From Streptomyces sp. WM4235 (GTDB taxonomy: Bacteria > Actinomycetota > Actinomycetes > Streptomycetales > Streptomycetaceae), in the NCBI RefSeq assembly GCF_001279725.1, contig NZ_LGDE01000458.1:62001-126000 (forward strand): DNA of 64,000 nucleotides, in the 5' to 3' direction. Shown here piece by piece: positions 29,043 through 38,414 of this stretch (the first letter of the stretch is position 1; each line of letters starts with the position of its first letter). The notes under the pieces are model-generated. The model made no database searches and had not been told where the DNA came from. It saw only the letters and a program-made list of their open reading frames with translations. The position numbers and the translations under genes were made by a program.

Positions 29043-29957
29043 CTACCGGCCGCCCCTGCCGACCAGTTCGTTCATGGTCCGGGCCTGGATCTCCCGTTCC
29101 GTCGCCGCCCGGACGAACTCCGCCACATGGTCGGGGCCCACCAGCTCCTGCACCGCCCGTACCGTCGCGGCCGGCAACGCCACCGGGGTGGGCCCCGAGG
29201 GCTGCGCGGCCCCGGCCGCGCCCAGGTGCTGCTGGAGGTGGCGGGTGGCCAGCAGCCTCATGGCCCGTGCCAACTCCGCGTCCACCGTCTGTTGGGCCAG
29301 CGGCCGCAGTCTTCGGACCATCGCCGCCGCTTCCGACGCGTCCGTGTCCGTGGGCGGGACGTGCCCCAGATAGCGGGCGAAGACGTGCTCGGTGGTGAAC
29401 TCCAGGAAGCGCGACGCGATGTGCTCGACCTGCCCGCGCAACTCCCGCAGATGGCCGGTGATCGCCACGAGCGGCACCCCCGCCGCGTACAGCTCCGAGG
29501 CCACCGCCAGTTCCTGTGGGGACGGCACCAGGAACTCGTCCGGGCGGCCCGGGATGCGTTCCAGCACCCCGAGCTCGCACGCCTCGCCCACCGCGTCGTC
29601 GTCGGGCCGCCCGCCGAACCGCTCGTTGAGTTCGGACCGGCTGATCCGGTCAGCCTCCTCGTCGGTCCACGGCCCGTGCACCTCGGCCACCAGGCCCAGG
29701 ACGCCGCCCAGCCCGCGCCCCGCGTCCCACGCCTCCAGCAGCTCCTTGATGGAGGCCAGGGTGTATCCGCGGTCCAGCAGGTCCGCGATCTGGCGCAGGC
29801 GCGCCAGGTGCGTGTCCCGGTAGACGTTCGAACGGCCTCGTCGCTCCGGCTTCGGTAGCAGACCGCGGTCCTGGTACGCCCTGATCGTGCGCACCGTCGC
29901 GCCGCTGTGGTGCGCCAGATCCTCGATCCGGTACTCGGCTACCGCCTGATCGGACAA
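29043..29957 (-). CDS. MerR-family transcriptional regulator
   Basis: A 304-residue protein with an N-terminal MerR winged helix (YRIEDLAHHSGATVRTIRAY, then QDRGLLPKPERRGRSNVYRD) and a long C-terminal helical part of unknown ligand. The start is TTG 29957, supported by AGGGAG 6-7 bases upstream; no in-frame ATG or GTG is available because of a stop just before. Its target is not evident, and it is convergent with the aquaporin gene. Confidence 0.85.
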   Translation of the reverse strand: MSDQAVAEYRIEDLAHHSGATVRTIRAYQDRGLLPKPERRGRSNVYRDTHLARLRQIADLLDRGYTLASIKELLEAWDAGRGLGGVLGLVAEVHGPWTDEEADRISRSELNERFGGRPDDDAVGEACELGVLERIPGRPDEFLVPSPQELAVASELYAAGVPLVAITGHLRELRGQVEHIASRFLEFTTEHVFARYLGHVPPTDTDASEAAAMVRRLRPLAQQTVDAELARAMRLLATRHLQQHLGAAGAAQPSGPTPVALPAATVRAVQELVGPDHVAEFVRAATEREIQARTMNELVGRGGR

Positions 29958-30169
29958 TCCCGGCTCCCTACGACATGGCGGCTCGGCCGACCGCGCCCGC
30001 CGCGGTCCGGGCGGCAGGTGGCGCCGCCAGGTACTCCACCGCCCTGCGCAGCGAGCCCTCCTGCGAGGGATGGTACGACCGCCGCAGTGAGCGGGGTATG
30101 GCCGTGCCGCGCTCTCTCCGCGTCGACGGGGTCCGCGCGGCCCCCGTCGACCTGCCGCTCACCCCCCCC

Positions 30170-30260
30170 GGGGCTCCGGCCCGCTCACCCCCGGGGCTCC
30201 GGCCCGCTCACCCCCGGGGCTCCGGCCCGCTCACTCCCGGGTCCCGGCCCGTTCACAGCC
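30170..30260. repeat. 23-bp tandem repeats before the EphD-like stop
   Basis: Three perfect or near-perfect 23-bp units at 30170-30192, 30193-30215 and 30216-30238, each reading GGGGCTCCGGCCCGCTCAC plus a C-run, and a degenerate fourth unit that reaches the stop of the EphD-like gene at 30253. Confidence 0.85.
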
Positions 30261-32034
30261 GGGGCTCCAGTTTCGCGATCCGTCGCAGGGCGCCCGGCGC
30301 GAGGCGGGACAACAACAGGGCGCCCTTGGACTCGGGTGTCACCGGCACCACGGCCTGGTTCTTCACGACGGCCAGCAAGATCGCGTCCGCGACCTTCTCC
30401 GGCGGGAAGTTGCGCAGGCCGTACAAGCGCGAGGAGCGCTCCTGCCGGCGCTTCTCCTCGGCCTCGTCCACGCCGGCGAAGCGGGAGGTGGCGGTGATGT
30501 TGGTGTTGACGATGCCGGGACAGATGGCCGAGACACCGATCGACTTCGAGGCGAGTTCCGCGCGCAGGCACTCCGACAGCATCAACACCGCGGCCTTGGA
30601 GGTGCTGTACGCGGGCAGGGTCTTGGAGGGCAGATAGGCGGCGGCCGAGGCGGTGTTGACGATGTGACCGCCCTGATCGCGGTCGGCCATCTGCTTGCCG
30701 AAGATGCGGCAGCCGTGGATGACACCCCACAGGTTGACGTCGAGGACCTTCTTCCAGTCCTCGGCGCTGGTGTCGAGGAAGGATCCGGAGAGCCCGATCC
30801 CGGCGTTGTTGACCAGGACGTCCACGATTCCGTACTCGGCGGCGACCTTCTCCGCGAGCTTCTCCATCGCCTGCTCGTCGCTGACGTCCACGCATTCGCC
30901 CCAGGCCTGGGGGGCTCCCACCAGACGGGCCATGTCGGCGGTGCGCGCCGCACCCTCCGCGTCCCGGTCCACGCACACGACCCGGGCTCCGGCCTCGGCG
31001 AAGGCGAAGGCGGTGGCCCGTCCGATGCCGCTGGCTGCGCCGGTGACCAGGACCAGTTGGCCGCCGAACCGGTCGGCGTACCGGCCGGGGGCCTTGTGCT
31101 CCGGGGCGCGCGTCGCCGGTTCCTCCCGAGCGTTGACGAACTCGGTGATCCAGGAGGCCAGTTGATCCGGTCGGGTGCGCGGCACCCAGTGCTTCGCGGG
31201 CAGGGTGCGCCGCACCAGGTCCGGGGCCCACAGTTCGAGTTCGTCGTAGAGCCGCTCGGACAGGAACGCGTCCCCGGTGGGCGTGATCAGCTGCACGGGT
31301 ACGTGCGCGTACGCGTCGGCGCGCGGCCTGCGCATCCGGGATCGCACGTTGTCGCGGTAGAGCCAGGCCCCGTGCGCGGCGTCCGAGGGCAGGGACGCCG
31401 TCGGGTAGTCGCCGGCCGGGACCTTCTCCATGCGCTGGAGGATCCGGGGCCACTGCTTGCCGAGCGGTCCGCGCCAGGCCAGCTCGGGCAGCACCGGAGT
31501 GTGCAGCATGGCCACGTACCAGGACTTCGCGCCCTGGTTGAGCAGTTGGGCGGCCCGGCGAGGGGTGGGCCGGGCCATCCGCTTCTTGATCCAGTGCCCG
31601 AAGTGGTCGAGGGAGGGCCCCGACATGGAGGTGAACGAGGCGATCCTGCCCTCGGTGCGGGAGACCGTCGCGAACTCCCAGCCCTGTACGGAGCCCCAGT
31701 CGTGGCCGACCAGGTGCACCGGCCGGTCCGGGCTCACCGCGTCGGCGACGGCCAGGAAGTCGTCCGTCAGCTTCTCCAGGGTGAAGCCGCCGCGCAGGGG
31801 GACGGGGGCCGACGAGCGGCCGTGGCCCCGTACGTCGTACAGCACCACGTGGAAGTGCTCGGCCAGCCGCCGGGCGACCTCCGACCAGACCTCCTTGCTG
31901 TCCGGGTAGCCGTGCACCAGCACGACGGTCGGCCGGTCCACCTCCCCCAGCTCGACGACGCACAGTTCGATCCCGCCGGTGCTCACCCGGCGCTCGCGCG
32001 CGCCTTCCAGACCCGTTCCGCCGATGCCGCTCAT
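30253..32034 (-). CDS. EphD-like alpha/beta hydrolase - short-chain dehydrogenase fusion
   Basis: A 593-residue two-domain enzyme. Residues 30-300 form an alpha/beta hydrolase with nucleophile D112 in GHDWGSVQGWE, the epoxide-hydrolase pattern. Residues 325-590 form an SDR with TGAASGIG (331-338), NNAG (409-412), and Y476-K480 in YSTSK. This arrangement matches M. tuberculosis EphD, which acts on mycolic acid modifications there. Streptomyces has no mycolates, so the substrate differs and is unknown. The start ATG 32034 overlaps the M24 gene's stop (ATGA), implying coupling. Confidence 0.9.
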   Translation of the reverse strand: MSGIGGTGLEGARERRVSTGGIELCVVELGEVDRPTVVLVHGYPDSKEVWSEVARRLAEHFHVVLYDVRGHGRSSAPVPLRGGFTLEKLTDDFLAVADAVSPDRPVHLVGHDWGSVQGWEFATVSRTEGRIASFTSMSGPSLDHFGHWIKKRMARPTPRRAAQLLNQGAKSWYVAMLHTPVLPELAWRGPLGKQWPRILQRMEKVPAGDYPTASLPSDAAHGAWLYRDNVRSRMRRPRADAYAHVPVQLITPTGDAFLSERLYDELELWAPDLVRRTLPAKHWVPRTRPDQLASWITEFVNAREEPATRAPEHKAPGRYADRFGGQLVLVTGAASGIGRATAFAFAEAGARVVCVDRDAEGAARTADMARLVGAPQAWGECVDVSDEQAMEKLAEKVAAEYGIVDVLVNNAGIGLSGSFLDTSAEDWKKVLDVNLWGVIHGCRIFGKQMADRDQGGHIVNTASAAAYLPSKTLPAYSTSKAAVLMLSECLRAELASKSIGVSAICPGIVNTNITATSRFAGVDEAEEKRRQERSSRLYGLRNFPPEKVADAILLAVVKNQAVVPVTPESKGALLLSRLAPGALRRIAKLEPRL

Positions 32035-32933
32035 GCCGCCTTCTCCTCAGCCCAGCGCCGCACGTGCGGCAGATCGTCGTCCAACCAGAAGGCGCTCTCC
32101 TCGGGGTCCCGGGAGTCGGTGACGACCAGGATCTCCTCGAACTTCGCGCCGGTCCCACGAAAGCCCAGATGTGGCTCCACCGCCCACAGGCCGGGCCGCG
32201 GCACGTGATCGGAGAAGTGGTAGGGGCTCCACAGCGGTGACCAACCCTCGCGGTGCCCGTGCAGGGCGTCGCTCGCCAGGCCCTTGAGGGACTGGGTGCC
32301 GAACCCGAACGCGGTCGGTGACCAGCGCCGCTCCCTGACCCGGTCCAGCTTGTGGGCGATCACGCCGAAGGGATAGGCCCGGTGCCGGTTGGCGTAGCCC
32401 TGCCGGGTCATGAGCCGTTCGACGTTCTCGTATATCTCGCGCAGGGAGCGGCGCTCGCGGACCTGGCTCAAGATCAGCTCGCGGTGCGGTCGCAGGTCCG
32501 CCATCAAGCGGTCCTGGACGGGATGCAGACCAAGGCTCCCCGAGTATCCGACGTCCGCGGCGTAGCCCTTGTGGACCGGGGCCATGTCGAGGATGAAGGG
32601 CATCCCCGGCTCCAACCTCCGGTTCGTCGGGAAGAACTGCAGGGGGATCTTGAAGTTCGCGAAGGCGGTGCGGTCTCCGAACCACGCGAACGGCAGGTGG
32701 AACCAGTCCCGCACACCGCGCTCGCGCAGCCACTCGCGCTGCATCCGCGCCGCCTCGCGTTCGGTCACGCCCGGGCGGAGCTGCGCCGCCACGGCCTCGG
32801 CGCACTCGTAGGCGAGGCGTTGGACCTCTCTGAATCCGCGCAGTTCGGCGCCGAGCCCGGCGACTCCCGCGGTCCCGGTCGCTCCGGTGAACGCTGAGCG
32901 TCGCGTCGTGCGTTGCTTGGTTTCCCCAGCCAT
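32031..32933 (-). CDS. M24-family metallopeptidase-like protein
   Basis: A 300-residue pita-bread-fold protein. Candidate metal ligands are the two Asp of ILDMAPVHKGYAADVGYS, the His of GVIAHKL, and the Glu of WAVEPHLG and FEEILVVT. It lacks the N-terminal domain of aminopeptidase P. Such proteins act as Xaa-Pro peptidases or in diverse small-molecule C-N hydrolysis. Coupling to the hydrolase-SDR gene suggests a shared pathway, not general proteolysis. ATG 32933 is chosen; a ribosome site is weak. It is divergent from the ABC operon. Confidence 0.85.
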   Translation of the reverse strand: MAGETKQRTTRRSAFTGATGTAGVAGLGAELRGFREVQRLAYECAEAVAAQLRPGVTEREAARMQREWLRERGVRDWFHLPFAWFGDRTAFANFKIPLQFFPTNRRLEPGMPFILDMAPVHKGYAADVGYSGSLGLHPVQDRLMADLRPHRELILSQVRERRSLREIYENVERLMTRQGYANRHRAYPFGVIAHKLDRVRERRWSPTAFGFGTQSLKGLASDALHGHREGWSPLWSPYHFSDHVPRPGLWAVEPHLGFRGTGAKFEEILVVTDSRDPEESAFWLDDDLPHVRRWAEEKAA

Positions 32934-33035
32934 GCCAGCCGTCCGTCCGTTGTCCGTGTAGCCGTACGCGCCCGTAACTTGACACTGATGAATGTGACAA
33001 TGACCGGCGATCACGTCAAGGCCCGTGCACGGACC

Positions 33036-33044
33036 TGTGGACAA
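33036..33044 (-). other. DnaA box B
   Basis: TGTGGACAA is a perfect TTGTCCACA box on the reverse strand, in the divergent gap between the M24 and ABC genes. Confidence 0.6.
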
Positions 33045-33156
33045 ACTTGTCCGGGCCACATCAGCCTTTGGGCGGGTCCTGTAGTCCTCAAGGCGGAGAC
33101 GGGATCCGGCTCCTGGTCTGACGATCCGCGCGGCCCGCGCCACTAACGTCGAGCCT

Positions 33157-34164
33157 GTGACTGTCATCGCGACCGAAAGCCTGAGCAAGCGGTACCCCCG
33201 AGTGACCGCCCTCGACCGGCTCTCCCTGGACATCGGGCCCGGCGTTACCGGGCTCGTGGGTGCCAACGGAGCCGGCAAGTCCACGCTGATCAAGATTCTG
33301 CTGGGACTGTCCCCCGCCACCGAGGGCCGTGCCGCCGTGCTCGGGCTCGACGTCTCCACGCATGGCAGCGCCATCCGTGAGCGCGTCGGCTACATGCCCG
33401 AGCACGACTGCCTGCCGCCCGACGTCTCGGCCACCGAGTTCGTCGTACACATGGCGCGCATGTCCGGGCTGCCCCCGACCGCCGCCCGTGAACGGACCGC
33501 CGACACCCTGCGCCACGTGGGCCTGTACGAGGAGCGCTACCGTCCCATCGGCGGCTACTCGACGGGCATGAAGCAGCGGGTCAAGCTGGCCCAGGCGCTC
33601 GTCCACGACCCCCAGTTGGTGCTGCTCGACGAGCCCACCAACGGCCTCGACCCGGTCGGTCGCGACGAGATGCTCGGACTGATCCGCCGCATCCACACCG
33701 ACTTCGGGATCTCGGTCCTGGTCACCTCCCACCTCCTCGGAGAGCTGGAGCGGACCTGCGACCACGTCGTGGTCGTCGACGGCGGCAAGCTCCTGCGTTC
33801 CAGTTCCACCAGCGACTTCATGCAGAGCACCACGACCCTGGCGGTCGAGGTCACCGACTCCGACACCCACCCGGACGGCACCGCCGCGCTGCGCAAGGCG
33901 CTCACCGCGGCGGGCATCATCCTGCAGGTGGGCGAGGAGCAGGGCCTGCCCGGCGCCGGCCACGTCCTCCTCGTCGAGGCGACGGGCGAGGAGACGTACG
34001 ACACGGTCCGCGACACCGTCGCAGACCTGGGTATCGGTCTGGTCCGCATGGAGCAGCGCCGCCACCACATCGCGGAGGTCTTCCGCGACAACGACCCGTC
34101 CGCGCCGCCCGCCCCGCAGGTGCGGCCCACCCAGCAGAAGGGAGCCGGTTCCGATGGCGCCTGA
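33157..34164 (+). CDS. ABC transporter ATP-binding protein (first)
   Basis: A 335-residue ATPase with Walker A GANGAGKST, signature YSTGMKQRVKLAQALVHDP, Walker B LVLLDEPTNGLDP, and a C-terminal extension of about 110 residues. It belongs to the ABC-2/NatA-like exporter group. The GTG start follows TAACGT at 33144-33149, a plausible -10 for a leaderless message. Its stop overlaps the permease start by 11 bases. It is the first gene of a four-gene ATPase-permease-ATPase-permease operon; cargo is unknown. Confidence 0.93.
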   Translation: MTVIATESLSKRYPRVTALDRLSLDIGPGVTGLVGANGAGKSTLIKILLGLSPATEGRAAVLGLDVSTHGSAIRERVGYMPEHDCLPPDVSATEFVVHMARMSGLPPTAARERTADTLRHVGLYEERYRPIGGYSTGMKQRVKLAQALVHDPQLVLLDEPTNGLDPVGRDEMLGLIRRIHTDFGISVLVTSHLLGELERTCDHVVVVDGGKLLRSSSTSDFMQSTTTLAVEVTDSDTHPDGTAALRKALTAAGIILQVGEEQGLPGAGHVLLVEATGEETYDTVRDTVADLGIGLVRMEQRRHHIAEVFRDNDPSAPPAPQVRPTQQKGAGSDGA

Positions 34165-35041
34165 CACCTCGACCCAGATCCACAACATCGGCTACCGGTC
34201 CTACGACGGCCCCCGGCTCGGCCGTGCCTACGCGCGCAAGTCGCTGTTCTCGCAGTCGCTGCGCGGCGCGTACGGCCTCGGTCGCTCGGCCAAGTCCAAA
34301 GTGCTGCCGATGCTCCTCTTCGCGGTGATGTGCGTTCCCGCGCTGATCATCGTCGCGGTGGCCATCGCGGTGCCCGGCTCGACCGAGCTGCCGATCAAGT
34401 ACACGACGTACGCCCTGACCACCCAGGTGATCATCGGCCTGTACCTCGCCTCCCAGGCCCCGCAGTCGGTCTCCCGGGACCTGCGCTTCAAGACGGTGCC
34501 GCTGTACTTCTCGCGGCCCATCGAGCGCGTGGACTACGTCGTGGCCAAGTTCGCGGCCATGGCCTCGGCCCTGTTCATCCTCACCGCCACCCCGCTGCTG
34601 ATCATGTACGTCGGCTCGCTGCTCGCGAAGTTCGACTTCGGGGACCAGACCGAGGGCTTCGGGCAGGGCCTAGCCTCCGTACTGCTCCTGTCGCTGCTCT
34701 TCGCCGGCCTCGGCCTGGTCATGGCCGCACTGACCCCGCGTCGCGGGTTCGGCGTCGCCGCCATCATCGCCGTGCTGGTGATCCCGTACGGAGCGGTGAC
34801 CGCCGTACAGGGCATCGCGTACAACACCGGCTCCACCGGCGCCATCGACTGGCTGGGCCTGTTCTCCCCGATCACCCTGATCGACGGCATCCAGACAGCC
34901 TTCCTCAACGGGACCTCCGCCTTCCCCGGCGGCGAAGGCCCCACGGCCGGCATCGGCTTCGTCTACCTGCTCGTCGCCCTCGGGCTCATCGCCGGCTCCT
35001 ACGCCGCCCTGATGGCCCGCTACCGGAAGGCCGGGCTGTGA
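34154..35041 (+). CDS. ABC-2 type transporter permease (first)
   Basis: A 295-residue permease with about six TM helices (LPMLLFAVMCVPALIIVAVA, VYLLVALGLIAGSYAALMAR), plus the conserved N-terminal motif IHNIGYRSYDGPRLGRAYA. It pairs with the upstream ATPase, whose 3' end it overlaps. Its stop overlaps the second ATPase start as GTGA. Confidence 0.92.
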   Translation: MAPDTSTQIHNIGYRSYDGPRLGRAYARKSLFSQSLRGAYGLGRSAKSKVLPMLLFAVMCVPALIIVAVAIAVPGSTELPIKYTTYALTTQVIIGLYLASQAPQSVSRDLRFKTVPLYFSRPIERVDYVVAKFAAMASALFILTATPLLIMYVGSLLAKFDFGDQTEGFGQGLASVLLLSLLFAGLGLVMAALTPRRGFGVAAIIAVLVIPYGAVTAVQGIAYNTGSTGAIDWLGLFSPITLIDGIQTAFLNGTSAFPGGEGPTAGIGFVYLLVALGLIAGSYAALMARYRKAGL

Positions 35042-35949
35042 CCATCATCGACATCGACCACACCTCCCGCTGGTTCGGGAACGTCGTCGCCGTCAACGAC
35101 GTGACCATGCGCATCGGCCCGGGTGTCACCGGCCTCCTCGGTCCCAACGGTGCGGGCAAGTCCACGCTCATCAACATGATGGGCGGCTTCCTGGCCCCCT
35201 CCACCGGCACGGTCACTCTCGACGGGACGCCGATCTGGCGCAACGAGCAGGTCTACAAGCAGATCGGTGTCGTGCCCGAGCGCGAGGCCATGTACGACTT
35301 CCTCACCGGCCGCGAGTTCGTCGTCGCCAACGCCGAACTCCACGGACTCGACGACGCGGCCGCCCAGCGGGCCCTGGCCACCGTCGAGATGGAGTACGCC
35401 CAGGACCGCAAGATCGCCACGTACTCCAAGGGCATGCGCCAGCGCGTCAAGATGGCCTCCGCCCTCGTCCACGAGCCGTCGGTGCTGCTCCTCGACGAGC
35501 CGTTCAACGGCATGGACCCGCGCCAGCGCATGCAGCTCATGGATCTGCTGAGGCGCATGGGCGACGAGGGCCGTACCGTGCTCTTCTCCTCCCACATCCT
35601 GGAGGAGGTCGAGCAGCTCGCCTCCCACATCGAGGTGGTCGTGGCCGGCCGGCACGCGGCCTCCGGTGACTTCCGCAAGATCCGTCGCCTGATGACGGAC
35701 CGTCCGCACCGCTACCTGATCCGTTCCTCCGACGACCGGGTCCTTGCCGCGGCCCTGATCGCCGACCCGTCCACCGCCGGTATCGAGGTCGACCTGAAGG
35801 AAGGCGTCCTGCGCGTCCAGGCCGTCGACTTCGGTCGCTTCACCGAGCTGCTGCCGCGGGTCGCCCGCGAGCACGGCATCCGGCTGCTGACGGTCTCGCC
35901 CTCCGACGAGTCCCTCGAGTCGGTCTTCTCCTACCTCGTCGCGGCCTGA
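35038..35949 (+). CDS. ABC transporter ATP-binding protein (second)
   Basis: A 303-residue ATPase starting VTIIDIDHTSRWFG, with Walker A GPNGAGKST, signature YSKGMRQRVKMASAL and Walker B VLLLDEPFNGMDP. It is a paralogue of the first ATPase, lacking its long tail. GTG 35038 overlaps the first permease's stop codon. Confidence 0.93.
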   Translation: MTIIDIDHTSRWFGNVVAVNDVTMRIGPGVTGLLGPNGAGKSTLINMMGGFLAPSTGTVTLDGTPIWRNEQVYKQIGVVPEREAMYDFLTGREFVVANAELHGLDDAAAQRALATVEMEYAQDRKIATYSKGMRQRVKMASALVHEPSVLLLDEPFNGMDPRQRMQLMDLLRRMGDEGRTVLFSSHILEEVEQLASHIEVVVAGRHAASGDFRKIRRLMTDRPHRYLIRSSDDRVLAAALIADPSTAGIEVDLKEGVLRVQAVDFGRFTELLPRVAREHGIRLLTVSPSDESLESVFSYLVAA

Positions 35950-35963
35950 AGGAGCTGGCAACC

Positions 35964-36683
35964 ATGTACAACCCCACTGTCGCCCGGCTCACCTACCGGG
36001 CCCTGCTCGGCCGCCGCCGCGCGCTGATCCTCTTCGCGCTGCCCGCCCTGCTGATCGTCCTCAGCATCGCCGTCCGCGCCTTCACCGGCCTGGACGACAA
36101 GGTCGCCGCCGATCTGCTCGGCGGATTCGCCCTCGCGACGATGGTCCCGCTGATCGGCGTCATCGCCGGCACCGGCGCCATCGGCCCCGAGATCGACGAC
36201 GGCTCGATCGTCTACCTGCTCTCCAAGCCGGTGAAACGACCGACGATCATCATGACCAAGCTGATCGTCGCCATCGCGGTCACGATGGTGTTCTCCGCGA
36301 TCCCCACCCTGATCGCGGGCTTCATCCTCAACGGCAACGGTCAGCAGATCGCCGTCGCCTACACCGTGGCCGCCCTCGTCGCCTCGATCGCCTACAGCGC
36401 GCTGTTCCTGCTGCTGGGCACCGTCAGCCGGCACGCCGTCGTCTTCGGTCTGGTCTACGCCCTGATCTGGGAGTCCCTCTTCGGCAGCCTGGTCTCCGGG
36501 GCGAAGACGCTGAGCGTCCAGCAGTGGTCCCTGGCCCTGGCCGAGAAGGTCGCCGGCGAGGGGTACGTCGACGCCACCGTGGGTCTGCCCACCGCCTCGG
36601 TACTGCTCGTCGTGGTCACCGTCGGGGCCACCGTCTACGCGGGCCAGAAGCTGCGTCGCCTCACCCTCGCGGGCGACGAGTAG
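35964..36683 (+). CDS. ABC-2 type transporter permease (second)
   Basis: A 239-residue permease with about six TM helices and the conserved segment GSIVYLLSKPVKRPTIIMTK. ATG 35964 has GGAG 7-8 bases upstream and lies 14 bases after the second ATPase. It ends the operon before a strong hairpin. The two ATPase-permease pairs may form one heteromeric transporter. Confidence 0.92.
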   Translation: MYNPTVARLTYRALLGRRRALILFALPALLIVLSIAVRAFTGLDDKVAADLLGGFALATMVPLIGVIAGTGAIGPEIDDGSIVYLLSKPVKRPTIIMTKLIVAIAVTMVFSAIPTLIAGFILNGNGQQIAVAYTVAALVASIAYSALFLLLGTVSRHAVVFGLVYALIWESLFGSLVSGAKTLSVQQWSLALAEKVAGEGYVDATVGLPTASVLLVVVTVGATVYAGQKLRRLTLAGDE

Positions 36684-36709
36684 AACCGGCGGAACCGCCG
36701 TCGCACACC

Positions 36710-36743
36710 GTGCCCCGCCCGGCCCACCGGCCGGGCGGGGCAC
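36710..36743 (+). terminator. ABC operon terminator
   Basis: A perfect 15-bp stem (36710-36724 with 36729-36743) and a four-base loop lie 27 bases after the last permease stop. No T-run follows, as is common in this GC-rich DNA. Confidence 0.75.
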
Positions 36744-36767
36744 AGCTTCGCGGGTCATCATCGGTGC

Positions 36768-37415
36768 ATGATGCCGCACGCCGAGCCCGAGCCCTCCAGG
36801 CCGCTGTGGTCCTGGATACGCTCCTCGCCCGGTACGCACATCTGGCTTTTGATCATCGCTGTCACCAGTGTGGTCGTGGTGATCGCTCCCGATCATCTGG
36901 ACCACGTCCTGCTGCACCGCAACAGCAGCAACATTCACGAGCTCACCCGGCACCCCATTCGCGCCCTGCTCTCCAGCGCGTTCTGGATCGAGAACCCGGC
37001 CTCGCTCGCTCTGTACGCGGCGCTCTTCGAGCTCTTCCAGGCTCCCGTCGAACGCTGGCTCGGCACCCTGCGCTGGCTCGTGATCATCGCGACCGCCCAC
37101 ATCACCGCCACCCTGGTCAGCCAGAAGCTGGTGCTGATGGCCATCCAGGACCACCGGGCCCCGCGCAGCATGGTCCACGTCGTCGACATCGGCGTCAGCT
37201 ACGGACTCGCCGCGGCCGCCGGAGTCCTGACCTACCGGCTGCCCGGCCCGTGGAGATGGCTCTACCTCGCGGGAGTCGTGGCCTTCTTCGGCATCCCCCT
37301 CATCAGCGGCGGAACCTTCACCGACCTCGGACACGCCATCGCGCTGGCGGTCGGCCTGCTGGCCTGGCCGCTGACCCGGCATCCACAACCCACCCGTGTT
37401 TCACGTGAAACATGA
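36768..37415 (+). CDS. Rhomboid-like membrane protein
   Basis: A 215-residue protein with about six TM helices. Possible catalytic remnants are the Ser in DIGVSYGLAAAAG (GxSx pattern) and the His in DLGHAIALAVGLL. The wider rhomboid consensus GxSG is not perfect, so activity is uncertain; it fits the actinobacterial rhomboid-like group. The final five residues VSRET and the stop come from a parS palindrome. It lies between the ABC operon and a convergent HAD gene. Confidence 0.75.
   Translation: MMPHAEPEPSRPLWSWIRSSPGTHIWLLIIAVTSVVVVIAPDHLDHVLLHRNSSNIHELTRHPIRALLSSAFWIENPASLALYAALFELFQAPVERWLGTLRWLVIIATAHITATLVSQKLVLMAIQDHRAPRSMVHVVDIGVSYGLAAAAGVLTYRLPGPWRWLYLAGVVAFFGIPLISGGTFTDLGHAIALAVGLLAWPLTRHPQPTRVSRET
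37399..37412. other. parS: parS 6, at the end of the rhomboid-like gene
   Basis: Perfect GTTTCACGTGAAAC, read as the last in-frame residues VSRE(T), just before the TGA at 37413-37415. Confidence 0.95.
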
Positions 37416-37500
37416 CCCTGTGAGGGAGCCGGGGGCAGCGGAAAATGACTGGTAAGGGGCGTGCGGCCGGGGCAGAGTGAGCCGTGCGGGGAGCAACAAG

Positions 37501-37557
37501 AAGGTCCGGGACAGCCACTTCGAGCGCGCCTCGCGGCGCGGGCTGCTCCCGGACCTT
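37501..37557. terminator. Bidirectional terminator between rhomboid-like and HAD genes
   Basis: AAGGTCCGGGA at 37501-37511 pairs with TCCCGGACCTT at 37547-37557, continuing with AGCC/GGCT past a bulge, and is followed by TTCTCGTCTT on the plus strand. Confidence 0.75.
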
Positions 37558-37601
37558 TCTCGTCTTCGCGGTCTTCGGACCCGCTTCTTCGGACCCTGCG
37601 G

Positions 37602-38414
37602 TCAGGCCGCGCCCAGCAGACGTTCCAGCACCACCGCGATGCCGTCCTCCTGGTTGGAGGTCGTCACCTCGTCGGCCACGGCCTTGAGCTCCGGGTGGGC
37701 ATTGGCCATCGCCACACCGTGCGCCGACCAACCGAACATCGGGATGTCGTTGGGCATGTCGCCGAAGGCGATCGTCTCCGCCGCCTTCACTCCCAGTCGA
37801 CGCGCGGCCAGCGACAGGCCGGTCGCCTTGCTCAGACCCAGGGGCAGGATTTCCACCACGCCCGGACCCGCCATCACGATGTCCACCAGGCTGCCCACGA
37901 TCGCCCGGGCCGCCGTGACCAGCTCGTCGTCGCCGAGCCCCGGGTGCTGGATGTACAGCTTGTTCAGCGGCGCGGTCCAGATGGCCGCGGTGTCCTCCAG
38001 GTAGATGGCCGGCAGCCCTTCCTGGACCTGGTAGCCGGGCCCGAACAGGACCTCGCCGTCCACCCCGTCCCGGCTGGCGGCGACCGCCAGCGGACCGACC
38101 TCGGCTTCCATCTTCGACAGCGCCAGACCGGCCAGTTGGCGGTCCAGCGTCACCGAGGTCAGAAGGCGGTGCGCCCCCGCGTCGTACAGCTGGGCGCCCT
38201 GCCCGCACACGGCGATCCCCTTGTAACCGAGATCGTCGAGCACGTGGCGGGTCCAGGGCACGGCCCGGCCGGTGACGATGATGTGGGCCGCGCCCGCGGC
38301 GGTGGCCGCGAGGAGGGCTTCACGGGTGCGCTCCGAGACGGTGTCGTCGTCACGCAGCAGCGTGCCGTCGAGGTCCGTCGCGACGAGCTTGTAGGGGAAA
38401 GGGGCCGGGCTCAC
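37602..38414 (-). CDS. HAD-superfamily hydrolase (Cof-like), coupled to serS
   Basis: A 270-residue paralogue of the HAD enzyme at 20043-20918, with [24 protein letters not shown] and [13 protein letters not shown] 38414 overlaps the serS stop (GTGA), so the genes are coupled. The function is unknown; location after serS is widespread in Streptomyces. Confidence 0.88.
   Translation of the reverse strand: MSPAPFPYKLVATDLDGTLLRDDDTVSERTREALLAATAAGAAHIIVTGRAVPWTRHVLDDLGYKGIAVCGQGAQLYDAGAHRLLTSVTLDRQLAGLALSKMEAEVGPLAVAASRDGVDGEVLFGPGYQVQEGLPAIYLEDTAAIWTAPLNKLYIQHPGLGDDELVTAARAIVGSLVDIVMAGPGVVEILPLGLSKATGLSLAARRLGVKAAETIAFGDMPNDIPMFGWSAHGVAMANAHPELKAVADEVTTSNQEDGIAVVLERLLGAA

Noticed and set aside
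29968..30162. A 64-codon minus-strand frame just upstream of the MerR gene
   Set aside because: No recognisable family, no ribosome site; composition is like other shadow frames.
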